This document shows positions 28,334-37,512 of a stretch of 64,000 nt of DNA, one piece after another (within the stretch, counting starts at the first letter, position 1; the number at the start of each line of letters is the position of its first letter). Origin of the DNA: Sulfurospirillum diekertiae (lineage in GTDB: Bacteria; Campylobacterota; Campylobacteria; Campylobacterales; Sulfurospirillaceae); assembly GCF_002162315.1 (NCBI RefSeq), contig NZ_CP021416.1:1996207-2060206 (forward strand), read 5' to 3'. Below the pieces are notes generated by a model that saw only the letters and a list, made by a program, of their open reading frames with translations, was not told where the DNA came from and did no database searches. Made by a program: the position numbers and the translations under genes.

Positions 28334-29161
28334 TTACGCCTTTAGCGATAGTGAATTTAAGAGATATTCTACCCCATTTGCGCTGATTTCAACAACGCTA
28401 AGGACTTCATCAATCACAATTTGGTAAATACCCTCTTCTTGCTTCTCAAAGTCTTCGACACGTAACTTTCGCCCTAATAAAATATCGTGAGGATCACCAA
28501 GGTAAGCATTGGAGGCTAGCTCAAGATAATCTAATGGATTGAGCTCTTTTTCATTTTCATAAGTAAAATCACCTTCATTGAGCCGTTCCAATGCACTCAA
28601 AGAGCCAGCAAATCCAAGTTTTTGAGCAATTAATGCTCCAAGACTACGAACATATCCACCCTCTGAGATAGTAACTTCAAAGGTCAAGAAAGGATGGGCA
28701 TAATGGATTAAATGACAGTCATAAATGGTGCTAGTAATGGCTTTAAGCTCAAAGTCTTTATCCGCACGCGCCAAATCATACGCTCTTGCCCCTTCAACTT
28801 TCTTAGCTGAATATTTTGGAGGTAAATAGGTTATTTTTCCTATCATGCCCTTAAGAATAAAGTTAACAGAATCAGGATGAAACGGCATCATCTGTTCCAC
28901 TTTCTCAATCTTTTCACTATCGAGTGTTGGACTTGACGCCCCTATCCAAAGTGTTGCTCGGTACGTTTTTGGTGCTTTTTTCAAAAAGCGGAACAATTTT
29001 GTAAACTGTCCAAAAGCAATAATCAGAACTCCTTGAGCAAAAGGATCGAGGGTGCCTGAAAATCCTGCTTTTTTAACATTGTAACGCCGTTTAATGCGAC
29101 TTAAAAAATGGTTTGAGACCATACCAGAAGGCTTATAGGCAACAAAAAGGCGGTTATCCAC
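28334..29161 (-). CDS. truB: tRNA pseudouridine(55) synthase
   Basis: TruB makes pseudouridine 55 in the T-arm of tRNAs. The 275-residue protein has the catalytic Asp in SGTLDPFAQGVLIIAFG, the KTYRATLWIG block, TYLPPKYSAKKVEGARAYDLAR and GGYVRSLGALIAQ. The start is a GTG that overlaps the uvrD stop (TAGTG), so the two are coupled. Confidence 0.96.
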   Translation of the reverse strand: MDNRLFVAYKPSGMVSNHFLSRIKRRYNVKKAGFSGTLDPFAQGVLIIAFGQFTKLFRFLKKAPKTYRATLWIGASSPTLDSEKIEKVEQMMPFHPDSVNFILKGMIGKITYLPPKYSAKKVEGARAYDLARADKDFELKAITSTIYDCHLIHYAHPFLTFEVTISEGGYVRSLGALIAQKLGFAGSLSALERLNEGDFTYENEKELNPLDYLELASNAYLGDPHDILLGRKLRVEDFEKQEEGIYQIVIDEVLSVVEISANGVEYLLNSLSLKA

Positions 29162-31206
29162 TAAATCTTCTCCACAAAGGAAGCCAAAATATCGCGTCTT
29201 GTACCACTAAAATTAATTTGCAATTTAAACTCACGCCCCACTTTGCTAATCTCTGTAACACGACCAATACCAAAGATTTTATGTTTCACCAAATCACCTT
29301 TTTTAAAGGAAGTCGTCTTCTCAAAAATTAAACTTCCTTCACACACCCCTGCTTCTTTCAAGAAACGGCTTTTGGTAAGCTCAGTTCTGCGCCCTTTGTA
29401 AAAACGGCTGGCAGAGAAACTCAGGGTCAACTCTTGTTTAGCACGCGTAATCGCTACATATCCAAGACGTCGCTCTTCTTCGATGTCGCTGCCATCTCCA
29501 ATCAGCGGGAAAAAGCCCTCTTCTAACCCAATCACAAAAAGATATTCAAATTCCAAGCCTTTACTCGCATGAATGCTCATAATAGAGATATTTTCACTAT
29601 CAATTTGGTCTTGATCACTTTGCAATGCAAGTTCATTTAAAAAATCGTCCACATTCATTTGAGGATTTTGCTTGACATAGTCACGAAAAAGCCCGTAAAA
29701 TTCATCAATGTTAGAGATACGTTCCAACGAGTCAGGTTGGTTGTTGTAATACTCTTTTATGGCGAAAGACTCTTCAATCGCATCAATCATATCGTAGGTG
29801 GAATTTTCCTGAATACTTCGAATGTACGCGATATTTTGAACAAACTCTTTCAGTGCCAAGGAAGCCTTCTTTGTCGCCTCTTTTTCAATGGCAGATTCAT
29901 TACATGTAATGTATTCATAAATGGATTGACGGTTATCGTAAGCAGATTTAATCATGCGTTCGATGGTTACTTTTCCAAGCCCACGCTTCGGACGATTGAT
30001 AATGCGTTTAATCGAAAAATCATCATGAGGGTTGGCAATCACACGCAAGTAACTGATGACATCTTTGACCTCAGCTCTTTCGTAAAACTTGACACCTCCT
30101 ACCATATTGTAAGGAATCTGCTCTTTATTAAGGCCCTCTTCCAAGGAACGACTGAGCGCATTGATGCGGTATAACACGGCAATTTCATTGGGGCTCACAC
30201 CGCTTAAGATGAGCTTTTTAATGCGTTTTGCAATGGAATGTGCTTCTTGGTTTTCATCGTGCGAGTCCATCACCTCAATCGCTTTACCATCACCTTTAGT
30301 ACTTTCAAGCACTTTGCCAATACGTCCACGGTTGTGTTCAATCAGATCATTGGCTGCTTTTAGAATTTGTGTGGTAGAACGATAATTCTTTTCTAACTTC
30401 ACGATTTTAACATTGTCAAACGATTCGTGAAATTCTAAAATATTCTTAATGTTGGCGCCACGCCAACCATAAATACTCTGATCATCATCACCCACCACAC
30501 AGAGATTATTATGAGTAAAACAGAGTTTACGAAGTAACTTGTATTGAAGTTCATTGGTATCTTGATACTCATCGACCATGATATACTGATAGCGATGACT
30601 TACCTCTTCGCATAAAGCATCATCACTCTCTAAAATTTTATAAGGAAGCACTAAAAGATCATCGAAGTCAACCAAGTTATTGGACTCCAAATAGTCTTCA
30701 TACTGCTCATAAATTTTAGCAATGACTTGATAGCTTTTTTGCTCTGCTTTCTCCCATGCCACTTTCGGATCAATTAAAGAGGTTTTATAGCGTGAAATCT
30801 CACTAGCAATCATTCCTGTTGGAAGTTCGGTACTGGTACTAAAGCTCTTTAAAATGCGCTTTTTATCATCGGTGTCAATGACTACAAAGCTATTTTTACG
30901 CCCTATTTTTTCAATGTGAAACTTTAAAAAAAGCAGACCAAATTTATGAAACGTACATAAAAGCGGTGGATACGTATGCTCTTCAATCATCGCCATAGCA
31001 CGCTCTCGCATCTCACTAGCAGCTTTGTTCGTAAAGGTGAGCGTCAACGTGTTGGCAGGAGGAATTCCCAAAGAGAGTAAATAAGCCAAGCGTGACGTAA
31101 TCGTTTTGGTTTTTCCACTCCCCGCACCTGCTAAGATGAGGACAGGACCATCTACACATTTTACCGCATCTTGTTGTGACTCGTTTAACATCGTTAAATC
31201 TTGCAT
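29161..31206 (-). CDS. uvrD: UvrD/PcrA-family ATP-dependent DNA helicase
   Basis: A 681-residue superfamily 1A helicase that acts 3'-5' in nucleotide excision repair and replication restart. Motifs in order: LAGAGSGKTKTITSRL (I), TLTFTNKAASEM (Ia), VDEYQDTNELQ (II), VVGDDDQSIYGWRGA (III), LEKNYRST (IV), SIMSIHASKGLEFEY (V) and YVAITRAKQELTLS (VI). The C-terminus has a Tudor-like FKKGDLVKHKIFGIGRV element, as in PcrA. The start at 31206 or the next ATG at 31191 are both possible. A TATAAT lies about 37 bases upstream. Confidence 0.95.
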   Translation of the reverse strand: MQDLTMLNESQQDAVKCVDGPVLILAGAGSGKTKTITSRLAYLLSLGIPPANTLTLTFTNKAASEMRERAMAMIEEHTYPPLLCTFHKFGLLFLKFHIEKIGRKNSFVVIDTDDKKRILKSFSTSTELPTGMIASEISRYKTSLIDPKVAWEKAEQKSYQVIAKIYEQYEDYLESNNLVDFDDLLVLPYKILESDDALCEEVSHRYQYIMVDEYQDTNELQYKLLRKLCFTHNNLCVVGDDDQSIYGWRGANIKNILEFHESFDNVKIVKLEKNYRSTTQILKAANDLIEHNRGRIGKVLESTKGDGKAIEVMDSHDENQEAHSIAKRIKKLILSGVSPNEIAVLYRINALSRSLEEGLNKEQIPYNMVGGVKFYERAEVKDVISYLRVIANPHDDFSIKRIINRPKRGLGKVTIERMIKSAYDNRQSIYEYITCNESAIEKEATKKASLALKEFVQNIAYIRSIQENSTYDMIDAIEESFAIKEYYNNQPDSLERISNIDEFYGLFRDYVKQNPQMNVDDFLNELALQSDQDQIDSENISIMSIHASKGLEFEYLFVIGLEEGFFPLIGDGSDIEEERRLGYVAITRAKQELTLSFSASRFYKGRRTELTKSRFLKEAGVCEGSLIFEKTTSFKKGDLVKHKIFGIGRVTEISKVGREFKLQINFSGTRRDILASFVEKI

Positions 31207-31242
31207 GCGTTCATCTACTTTTTTATGATATAAATTGTATTT

Positions 31243-31248
31243 ATTATA
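31243..31248 (-). promoter_or_regulatory. -10 element for the uvrD-truB-csrA-ispE-smpB run
   Basis: A perfect TATAAT on the minus strand (GCTATAATAAA context), 37 bases before the uvrD start. It is the only good hexamer in the spacer on this strand and may drive the whole overlapping run. Confidence 0.55.
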
Positions 31249-31366
31249 GCAAAAAAAGTTTAAGCAAAACTCTACAGATTTTTTTCATCATTGAAACGCT
31301 ACGATAAACAAAAGTTTTGATCAAAAAAGTGTAGCAATATCCATTGTTTTTGTTATTATTTTTTGT

Positions 31367-31372
31367 TATAAT
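31367..31372 (+). promoter_or_regulatory. -10 element for the LysR gene
   Basis: A perfect TATAAT in TGTTATAATC, 46 bases before the LysR start, preceded by T-rich phased runs typical of Campylobacterota promoters. Confidence 0.55.
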
Positions 31373-31418
31373 CTTTCAAGTGTTATCAAAAATATTTATA
31401 AAATAAAAGGATTATTTC

Positions 31419-32324
31419 ATGCTGAAAGATTTCTCAAAAGTGGAAACCTTTTTGACCGTTGTACGAGAAAAAAGCTTCTCTAAAGCCTCTAAAAAACTTG
31501 GCATCAGCCAACCTGCTGTCACACAACAGATAAAACTTCTTGAAGAATACTTGGATATTCAAATCGTCGATCGTAAAAAAAATGGTATCAAACTCACCAC
31601 TGCGGGTGAAGAACTGTACAAGGTCGCCATAAAGCTTGAAAAACATCTTTTAGCCGCGGAGAGAGAGATGCTCCGCCTTGTTAATAAAGAGGTTATTTTT
31701 GTGCTGGGGGCATCACCCATGATTGGTAACTATATTCTGCCAAATTTTCTGAATGACATACAAGAAGCCATTAAAAATAATGTAATGCTCAAAGTGGAAG
31801 ATGCCGCAGAAATTACGGAAAAACTTCTTGATAAAAAGGTGGATTTAGCACTCATTGAAGCACCTATTTTTCAAGAAGGGATTATTTACCGCGAATGGTT
31901 AGAAGATGAATTGGTCATTACGTCGCGTTCTCCTCTTCCTAAAATGGTTAAAAAAGAAGATTTACTCTCTTATAATTGGATTTGCCGCGAAGAGGAATCC
32001 AATACTCGAAAGATTATTCATGAGACCTTTGAGAAGATGGATGTGGATTGTAAAAGTTTTAAAGTTAAAAGTATTGTCACGAGTTCAACCGCAGTTAAAC
32101 ATACACTGATGAAAGCAAATATTGAAGATACGCCAACAGTTTCAATTATTTCAAAACATATTATTGCTGACGAGTTAGAAAATGGGGTACTGTATACCAC
32201 AAAGATGAAAGGCTTAAAGTTGACCCGTATGCTCTATCTTTGCTATATCAAAGATCGTAAACATGATGCACTGATTGACAATGTTATCAACTACATTATG
32301 AGCAAACAAGAGATTAAAGCTTAG
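31419..32324 (+). CDS. LysR-family transcriptional regulator
   Basis: A 301-residue regulator with an N-terminal winged helix-turn-helix (residues 3-62: FSKASKKLGISQPAVTQQIKLLEEYLDIQIVDRKKNGIKLT), a linker helix and a two-lobed effector domain (VIFVLGASPMIGNYILP onward). The target and ligand are unknown. It is a single-gene unit with its own TATAAT. Its only divergent neighbour is uvrD, which is not an obvious target. The next gene downstream is convergent and begins two bases away. Confidence 0.92.
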   Translation: MLKDFSKVETFLTVVREKSFSKASKKLGISQPAVTQQIKLLEEYLDIQIVDRKKNGIKLTTAGEELYKVAIKLEKHLLAAEREMLRLVNKEVIFVLGASPMIGNYILPNFLNDIQEAIKNNVMLKVEDAAEITEKLLDKKVDLALIEAPIFQEGIIYREWLEDELVITSRSPLPKMVKKEDLLSYNWICREEESNTRKIIHETFEKMDVDCKSFKVKSIVTSSTAVKHTLMKANIEDTPTVSIISKHIIADELENGVLYTTKMKGLKLTRMLYLCYIKDRKHDALIDNVINYIMSKQEIKA

Positions 32325-32326
32325 TG

Positions 32327-32779
32327 CTACTTTTTAATGAGCTTTTGATTATTAGGATTGGACATAAGCGCTTCCATTGAGCGTTTTAGTCCAGTCTCTT
32401 TAGGCTCTTTTACTTGAGATTTTGGAGGTGTACTTAGGTTAATAAACACAGGAATCTCTTCAATAATAATCTGCAAAATTGCTTCAATCGGTAAACTGAC
32501 CAAAGAACCAAAATTATCACTACCAAAACCTGCTTCAAAGCTGATTCTTCCATTATAAACTTGGGTACTTTCAAACGTGTATCCCGCTAAAAAAAACATC
32601 GTAATCGGTTTGAAGTTTTGCCTGATTTCAGAGGGTAACTCAGGATCAAATGTGACATCTGAGATGTTCGTTAAAATCGAAAAATTCACCCCACGTTTAA
32701 GAAGCAACTCCAACACCTCTTTGGTGTGTTTTTTCATTAATCCATAAAACTCTTCACTCCCAAGTAACGCTTCAAGCAT
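32327..32779 (-). CDS. Conserved protein with SspB-like C-terminal half
   Basis: A 150-residue protein I know only as conserved in Campylobacterota (the Cj1100 position). Residues about 30-120 resemble SspB in pattern: beta strands FSILTNISDVTFDPELP, then RISFEAGFGSDNFGSLVSLPIEAILQIIIEE, comparable to the NARFGG...VSVPLAAVLAI strand-helix of E. coli SspB, which tethers SsrA-tagged proteins to ClpXP. The C-terminus is lysine-rich. It overlaps the M3 peptidase gene by eight bases. The SspB link is inferred from pattern only. Confidence 0.6.
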   Translation of the reverse strand: MLEALLGSEEFYGLMKKHTKEVLELLLKRGVNFSILTNISDVTFDPELPSEIRQNFKPITMFFLAGYTFESTQVYNGRISFEAGFGSDNFGSLVSLPIEAILQIIIEEIPVFINLSTPPKSQVKEPKETGLKRSMEALMSNPNNQKLIKK

Positions 32780-34511
32780 CGCACATTCCTTTAAATTCTG
32801 CTAAGAGGGATTCTATTTCGCTAATACCTAATTGCCAAAAATGCTCATCTTCAATGTCAAACCCAAATTTTTTAATCAGTTCTTTTGGACTTTGACTTCC
32901 ACCCGCACTCAAAAAGCTTGTGTAATTTTGAACAAAGGCTGCTTTATCACTTTTTTTATAGAGTCCATAAAGTGCTAAAACTAGTAATTGTCCATAACTG
33001 TAAGCATAGCAGTAAAAGGGTGAATGGATAAAATGAGGAATATAGCTCCACCAAAGCGCATAATCTTTTGTGAGCGTAATACTCTTGCCAAACATTTTTT
33101 GACTCTCTTGCATCCAGTATTGATTAAAGGTTTCAAGATCCAACTCGCCTTCGTGCGCATGTACTTTACGCTCAAACGTTGTGAAATTAATTTGTCGGTA
33201 AAGTGTAGAAAAAATATCTTCAATTTTACTAGCATACAAAGAACGTTTTTCACGCATACTCAAATTATCTTTAATAGCATCAAATGCAAGCATTTCAGCA
33301 AACACAGACGCTGTCTCAGACGTCGTCAAAGGTGTGTCACTTCCAAGATACCCCACATCACGTGAAAGATATTGATGAATCGCATGACCTAGTTCATGGG
33401 CTAAAGTAAAAAGATCACGCCTCGTATCGGTATGGTTTAAAAGCACATAGGGATGCGTACTGGGTGTTGCTGGATGAGAAAATGCTCCACCTCTTTTTTT
33501 GTCTTTAGGAAATACATCAATCCATCCTTTTTCAAAGGCCATAGAGGCAATTTCATAAAATTTAGGATTAAACTTTTTGAAGGCGTCTAACACTATTTTC
33601 TTCGATGTTTGAAAATCAAATTTTTCGGTGGATTCTTCTAAGGGAGCATAACGATCGTATTCATAAAGCTCAGCAAGTCCCAAAAGTTTTGCTTTTTGTA
33701 CGTAATAATCTTGTACTAAATAAAAACTACTTTCAGCACTTTTAACTAAAGCATCGACACTTTTTTGTGTAATTTTATTATCCATATGGCGTGATTGTTC
33801 AGCGTTTTTATAGCCACGAAGTTCACATTCACTCGCAAGATCCGTTTTAATCATATTGAAGATGTATGCCAAAAGAGGTTGATGGGGTTTCAGCCCTTTT
33901 GTAAAAGCACTTGCTACTTTTTGTCGTACCTCACGGTTTGAGTCTTGAAGCTTACTGAGGATCTCCTCTTCGGAGAGCTTTTCACCCTCATAAGAAAACT
34001 TCAAGCGGCTAAAATGCTCATCAAAAAGCCTGCTAAATGCTGAAGATGACGTCATCTCTTTTTTAAGAAGAATGCGCTCTTCTTTTTGGCTGAGCTGATA
34101 AGGCTTCTCTTCCATAAGGGATTCTAAATAATATTTATAGGTGGGAGTCGCTGCGATTAACTCTTCTTGTTTTGGTTTGGAAAGCTTGTTAAATTCAAGT
34201 TCAAAAAAGAGAAGGTCTTCAGCGATGGTACTATGAGCTTGCTGGTATTTGGCATAAAATCCACCATTGTCACTATTGGTTGCAAATTTTAAAAAAGCAT
34301 AGGTCATAATACAACCCAATGTCTCGTTGATCGATTCATACTCTCTGATCGATTCTAAAAACTCATTAACATGTAACTCTTTAAGTTTACCTTTGCAAAC
34401 AGATGCAAAACTTTTTGCACGTGATGCGGCATCTCTTAAATCCGCTTCTAATACGGTTTCATTTTCATAGAGTGCTGAAAGATCCCAATTCAAATTTATT
34501 CCTTTATCCAT
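32772..34511 (-). CDS. pepF: M3-family oligoendopeptidase (PepF-like)
   Basis: A 579-residue cytosolic zinc metallopeptidase that degrades oligopeptides. It is mostly helical, with the HExxH zinc site in LFTLAHELGHAIHQYLSRD and the third ligand Glu in TSETASVFAEMLAFD, as in the M3B family. The YCYAYSYGQLLVLALYG block near the C-terminus closes the substrate cleft. It begins among the last bases of the pabC-like gene (16-base overlap). Confidence 0.93.
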   Translation of the reverse strand: MDKGINLNWDLSALYENETVLEADLRDAASRAKSFASVCKGKLKELHVNEFLESIREYESINETLGCIMTYAFLKFATNSDNGGFYAKYQQAHSTIAEDLLFFELEFNKLSKPKQEELIAATPTYKYYLESLMEEKPYQLSQKEERILLKKEMTSSSAFSRLFDEHFSRLKFSYEGEKLSEEEILSKLQDSNREVRQKVASAFTKGLKPHQPLLAYIFNMIKTDLASECELRGYKNAEQSRHMDNKITQKSVDALVKSAESSFYLVQDYYVQKAKLLGLAELYEYDRYAPLEESTEKFDFQTSKKIVLDAFKKFNPKFYEIASMAFEKGWIDVFPKDKKRGGAFSHPATPSTHPYVLLNHTDTRRDLFTLAHELGHAIHQYLSRDVGYLGSDTPLTTSETASVFAEMLAFDAIKDNLSMREKRSLYASKIEDIFSTLYRQINFTTFERKVHAHEGELDLETFNQYWMQESQKMFGKSITLTKDYALWWSYIPHFIHSPFYCYAYSYGQLLVLALYGLYKKSDKAAFVQNYTSFLSAGGSQSPKELIKKFGFDIEDEHFWQLGISEIESLLAEFKGMCDA

Positions 34512-35071
34512 AATACGTTATCAATGATTTTAAATCCTATAAGTGCATTCATTATAGCAAATTTCTGAGCTTTTTGAAGGCTTTTCATGTCCAAAACTTC
34601 AGCTTTGAGTGCACCGCTTTTGAGCAATCGCTCCCGTGTCGTTCCCTTTAAAAGTGGATAAAGTGGCGTTTTCCACTCGCCATCTATTAAAAGCGCAATA
34701 TTTGCGATACTCGTGTCTTGAAGCTCTCCTTTACATGTAAAGACAATATCATCACTATTTCCTTGTAAATGAGCATTTAAAGCCTCTCGATTACAATATT
34801 TATACGCATAGTTTATCTCAGTTTCTACGAGTGCAAATGTTTGAATTGTGTGTGGGGCGTAGGGAATATACTCAATTTTTTGAAGCGCTTCGGCATATTC
34901 AACGCGTACTCGATAGGTACCCTCTTTAGGAGGAGTCAAATGTTCTGAGAGAACGAGTTTATACGTTGAACCGTAAAGCGCTTGACGCGTTTGATCAAAC
35001 CGTGCCTGATGAAAGGCAAGATGAAAAATTTCGCCATCTACCGCTTTAAGCGTCTCAAAACAGGGGGACAT
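34496..35071 (-). CDS. pabC: Aminotransferase class IV, probable 4-amino-4-deoxychorismate lyase
   Basis: A 191-residue fold-type IV PLP enzyme, short for the family (about 270). It has CFETLKAVDGEIFHLAFHQARFD at the start, an YKYCNREALNAHL segment with the expected PLP-lysine position, and CKGELQDTSIANIALLID. Directly after pabB, it probably releases pyruvate from aminodeoxychorismate to give p-aminobenzoate. The ATG at 35071 is chosen; the frame extends 14 codons into pabB. The palindrome at 34730 is read as FTCK. Confidence 0.82.
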   Translation of the reverse strand: MSPCFETLKAVDGEIFHLAFHQARFDQTRQALYGSTYKLVLSEHLTPPKEGTYRVRVEYAEALQKIEYIPYAPHTIQTFALVETEINYAYKYCNREALNAHLQGNSDDIVFTCKGELQDTSIANIALLIDGEWKTPLYPLLKGTTRERLLKSGALKAEVLDMKSLQKAQKFAIMNALIGFKIIDNVLWIKE

Positions 35072-35954
35072 AGACTTTATCACACAACTCATCGTACTCC
35101 TTTTCCGCCTCACTTAAAAGCGTAATACCTCCACCGCTTTTAAACACATAGCCCTCTTTTGTCTTTTCCAAAAAGCGAATCATCACAGCGCTGTCTAAAT
35201 TTTTTCCATCATACACACCAAAAATACCTGTAAAAAAGCCCCTATCGTAATCTTCAAGACGTTCGATAATTTCGACACTACTCCGTTTAGGTGTTCCACT
35301 GATAGAACCAGCAGGCAGCAATGTTGAAAGGATAGTTCCGACATTGTCATGCCAATTTTCATCTAATATCCCTGTAATTTTGGAACTGACATGCAAAAGC
35401 TCTTTGCCGCCTGCTTGAATCTTTTCCACATAGCGAAACTTCTCCACACGCACTTCACGCGAAACCATAGAGAGGTCATTGCGCAAAAGATCAACCACCA
35501 TCACATGCTCCGCTTTTTCTTTCTCATCGTTTAAGATCCTCTCTTTCGCGTTAGGGATGCTCGCATCAATCGTACCTTTCATCGGATAAGTGCTGATGCG
35601 ATTGTTCCTTATTGCTACAAAGCGCTCCGGTGAAAAACAGACAAATGCTTCGTGATAACAGAGTTTAAACGGAGCATTGGCAGTATAAAAAAGATTTTCG
35701 AGTGAACAAGAGAGCTCAATTTGTGTAGGAGATGTCAGGTTAAGTAAATAGGTATTGCCTGCTTTTATCTCTTCAATAACCGCTTGAATCTGAGCACGAT
35801 ACTGCTCTTTTGAAGGAGGTGTTTTAGACCAAGAAAAATCTTTACATGTAAAAGTATTAGAGGCATTACTTTGGGTTTCTAATTGATATAAAATACCGTT
35901 TGGAACGGCATCGAGAGCAAATGCCTCAAACTGTTTTGCCGCATAATCAATCAC
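35055..35954 (-). CDS. pabB: Aminodeoxychorismate synthase component I
   Basis: A 299-residue chorismate-using enzyme that aminates chorismate for p-aminobenzoate and folate. It keeps the catalytic C-terminal core: PMKGTIDAS, DLLRNDLSMVSREVRVEKF, STLLPAGSISGTPKRSSVEIIERLE, GFFTGIFGVYDG and FKSGGGITLLSEAEKEYDE. It lacks the N-terminal tryptophan-binding region of longer PabB proteins. It overlaps the pabC-like gene by 17 bases; in several relatives the two are fused. The palindrome at 35841 is read as FTCK. Confidence 0.92.
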   Translation of the reverse strand: MIDYAAKQFEAFALDAVPNGILYQLETQSNASNTFTCKDFSWSKTPPSKEQYRAQIQAVIEEIKAGNTYLLNLTSPTQIELSCSLENLFYTANAPFKLCYHEAFVCFSPERFVAIRNNRISTYPMKGTIDASIPNAKERILNDEKEKAEHVMVVDLLRNDLSMVSREVRVEKFRYVEKIQAGGKELLHVSSKITGILDENWHDNVGTILSTLLPAGSISGTPKRSSVEIIERLEDYDRGFFTGIFGVYDGKNLDSAVMIRFLEKTKEGYVFKSGGGITLLSEAEKEYDELCDKVYVPLF

Positions 35955-36005
35955 AAAGAAAAAAGGTTTTTTGCTTTGCCAAAGGCATTGAGTTTAGAGG
36001 CAAAC

Positions 36006-36878
36006 TCAATGTTCAATCAGCTTCTCCAAAACCGCCATTCTCACCGCTACCCCATTTTTAACTTGCTCTAAAATTTTGGAGCGTGGATCTTTCATCATAA
36101 AATCATCGACATCAACATTACGGTGTACAGGGCCTGGATGAAGAATGATAATGTCACGATCTCCCATAAGCTTTGAAGTGATGCAAAAATCAGCCCCATA
36201 ATCTTTCAGTGAAGCATAAATTTGATTTGCATGGCGCTCGGTTTGGGCACGCAAACTCATAATGACATCAACTTCATCAATCACTTCTTCAATCGTGTGG
36301 TACACACGAAGGTCGGTTTGAGGTAAAAAATGCGGTGGCCCCACTAAAATTACCTCAACGCCTACGCGCGCTAGCAATTCAATATTACTATTGGCAACTC
36401 TGGAATTTTTTATGTCTCCTACAATCGCCACTTTTTTGCCTCTGACATCACCAAAATGGCGTCTCATCGTAAAAAGATCAAGTAAAGCTTGCGTTGGGTG
36501 CGCGTGAGCACCATCACCACCATTGACAATCGGACAGTTGACATAATTGGCTAAGATATGCGGTACCCCTGAGCTTTTATGACGTACGACAATAGCATCA
36601 GGTCCCATGGCATCAAGATTTGCCGCAGTATCAAAAAGTGTTTCGCCTTTACTCGAAGAACTGCGTGAGACATCAAGGCTCACAACCATAGCGCCAAGGC
36701 GTTTGGCTGCAATTTCAAAACTGCTTCGTGTCCGAGTAGAGTTTTCAAAAAAGATGGTAATGACCGTTTTGTTTTTCAAAATTTCTCGTGGTTTTTCATC
36801 CAAAAACTCTGTTGCTCGCTCAAGCAACTTCTCAATCTCTTCCAACGAAAAATCCCGTGTATTAATCAAATGGTTCAC
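36006..36878 (-). CDS. pyrB: Aspartate carbamoyltransferase catalytic chain
   Basis: PyrB condenses carbamoyl phosphate and aspartate in pyrimidine synthesis. The 290-residue protein has the carbamoyl phosphate site [13 protein letters not shown], the SSSKGET loop, [30 protein letters not shown] and [13 protein letters not shown]. The open frame extends 29 codons further, but a GTG at 36878 follows AAGGAG at ideal spacing and begins [11 protein letters not shown], the family N-terminus. No regulatory pyrI chain is next to it. Confidence 0.95.
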   Translation of the reverse strand: MNHLINTRDFSLEEIEKLLERATEFLDEKPREILKNKTVITIFFENSTRTRSSFEIAAKRLGAMVVSLDVSRSSSSKGETLFDTAANLDAMGPDAIVVRHKSSGVPHILANYVNCPIVNGGDGAHAHPTQALLDLFTMRRHFGDVRGKKVAIVGDIKNSRVANSNIELLARVGVEVILVGPPHFLPQTDLRVYHTIEEVIDEVDVIMSLRAQTERHANQIYASLKDYGADFCITSKLMGDRDIIILHPGPVHRNVDVDDFMMKDPRSKILEQVKNGVAVRMAVLEKLIEH

Positions 36879-36986
36879 GCACCGCTCCTTGATGATTTTG
36901 TGAAAATAATAACAAAGTTTGACTGTAAGTTTCGTTAACACTTTATTCAATTCGCTGTGGTACAATTCCGCGAAAAAGGAGGTAAC

Positions 36987-37512
36987 ATGAAAAAAATTAT
37001 TTTATGCCCCACTTTTGTTTGCGAGTTCTCTCCTTTATGCGGAGACCATGCATATGGCAGAAGAGGTACGCGTGATCACCAGTAAACCCGAGTACCGAAT
37101 GGTCACATCGCGAGTACCGTACCAAGAGTGTTGGGATGAACAAGTTGCCGTGCAGTATGCGCCTCCACCGCCAAGTGAGGGAAGTGGCGTGGCTGGAGCA
37201 CTCATCGGAGGTGTTGCCGGTGGTGTTTTAGGGCACCAAATCGGCAGTGGCAGAGGCAATACCGCCGCAACCGTGGGTGGAGCCATCGTAGGAACCCTTG
37301 TGGGGAAAAACATTGCCGAGCAAAGTGCGAGCAGTACACCGCCACCTCCAGGCTATCGCATGGAGCGACGTTGTACCACACGCTATGAAGAAAAAAGTTC
37401 CGAGCAGTTTATGGGGTACCGCAATACCGCCAATTACAAAGGTCAAACGATCGTAAAATATTCGGACAAACCTTTAGAGTTTATCCACCTCGACCTCATG
37501 GTAACCTATTAA
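36987..37512 (+). CDS. Glycine-zipper surface protein with poly-A frameshift in its signal peptide
   Basis: A secreted protein with an Ala/Gly-rich glycine zipper ([20 protein letters not shown], then [10 protein letters not shown]), flanked by Pro-rich and Cys-containing parts, like 17-kDa surface antigens that sit in membranes. The ATG at 36987 follows a strong AGGAGG, but its frame is wrong after the run of seven A (36990-36996). With six A the frame continues as [19 protein letters not shown], a perfect signal peptide. As read, only weak starts (TTG 37015, ATG 37048) open the main frame, without a signal peptide. It overlaps the convergent bioD end by 39 bases. Confidence 0.8.

Noticed and set aside
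36879-36965. A 29-residue N-terminal extension of PyrB
   Set aside because: The GTG at 36878 has an ideally spaced AAGGAG and gives the family N-terminus.
37035-37313. Minus-strand proline-rich frame opposite the glycine-zipper gene
   Set aside because: It is the complement of the Gly/Ala-rich zipper codons; the plus-strand protein has a clear fold pattern and a ribosome binding site.
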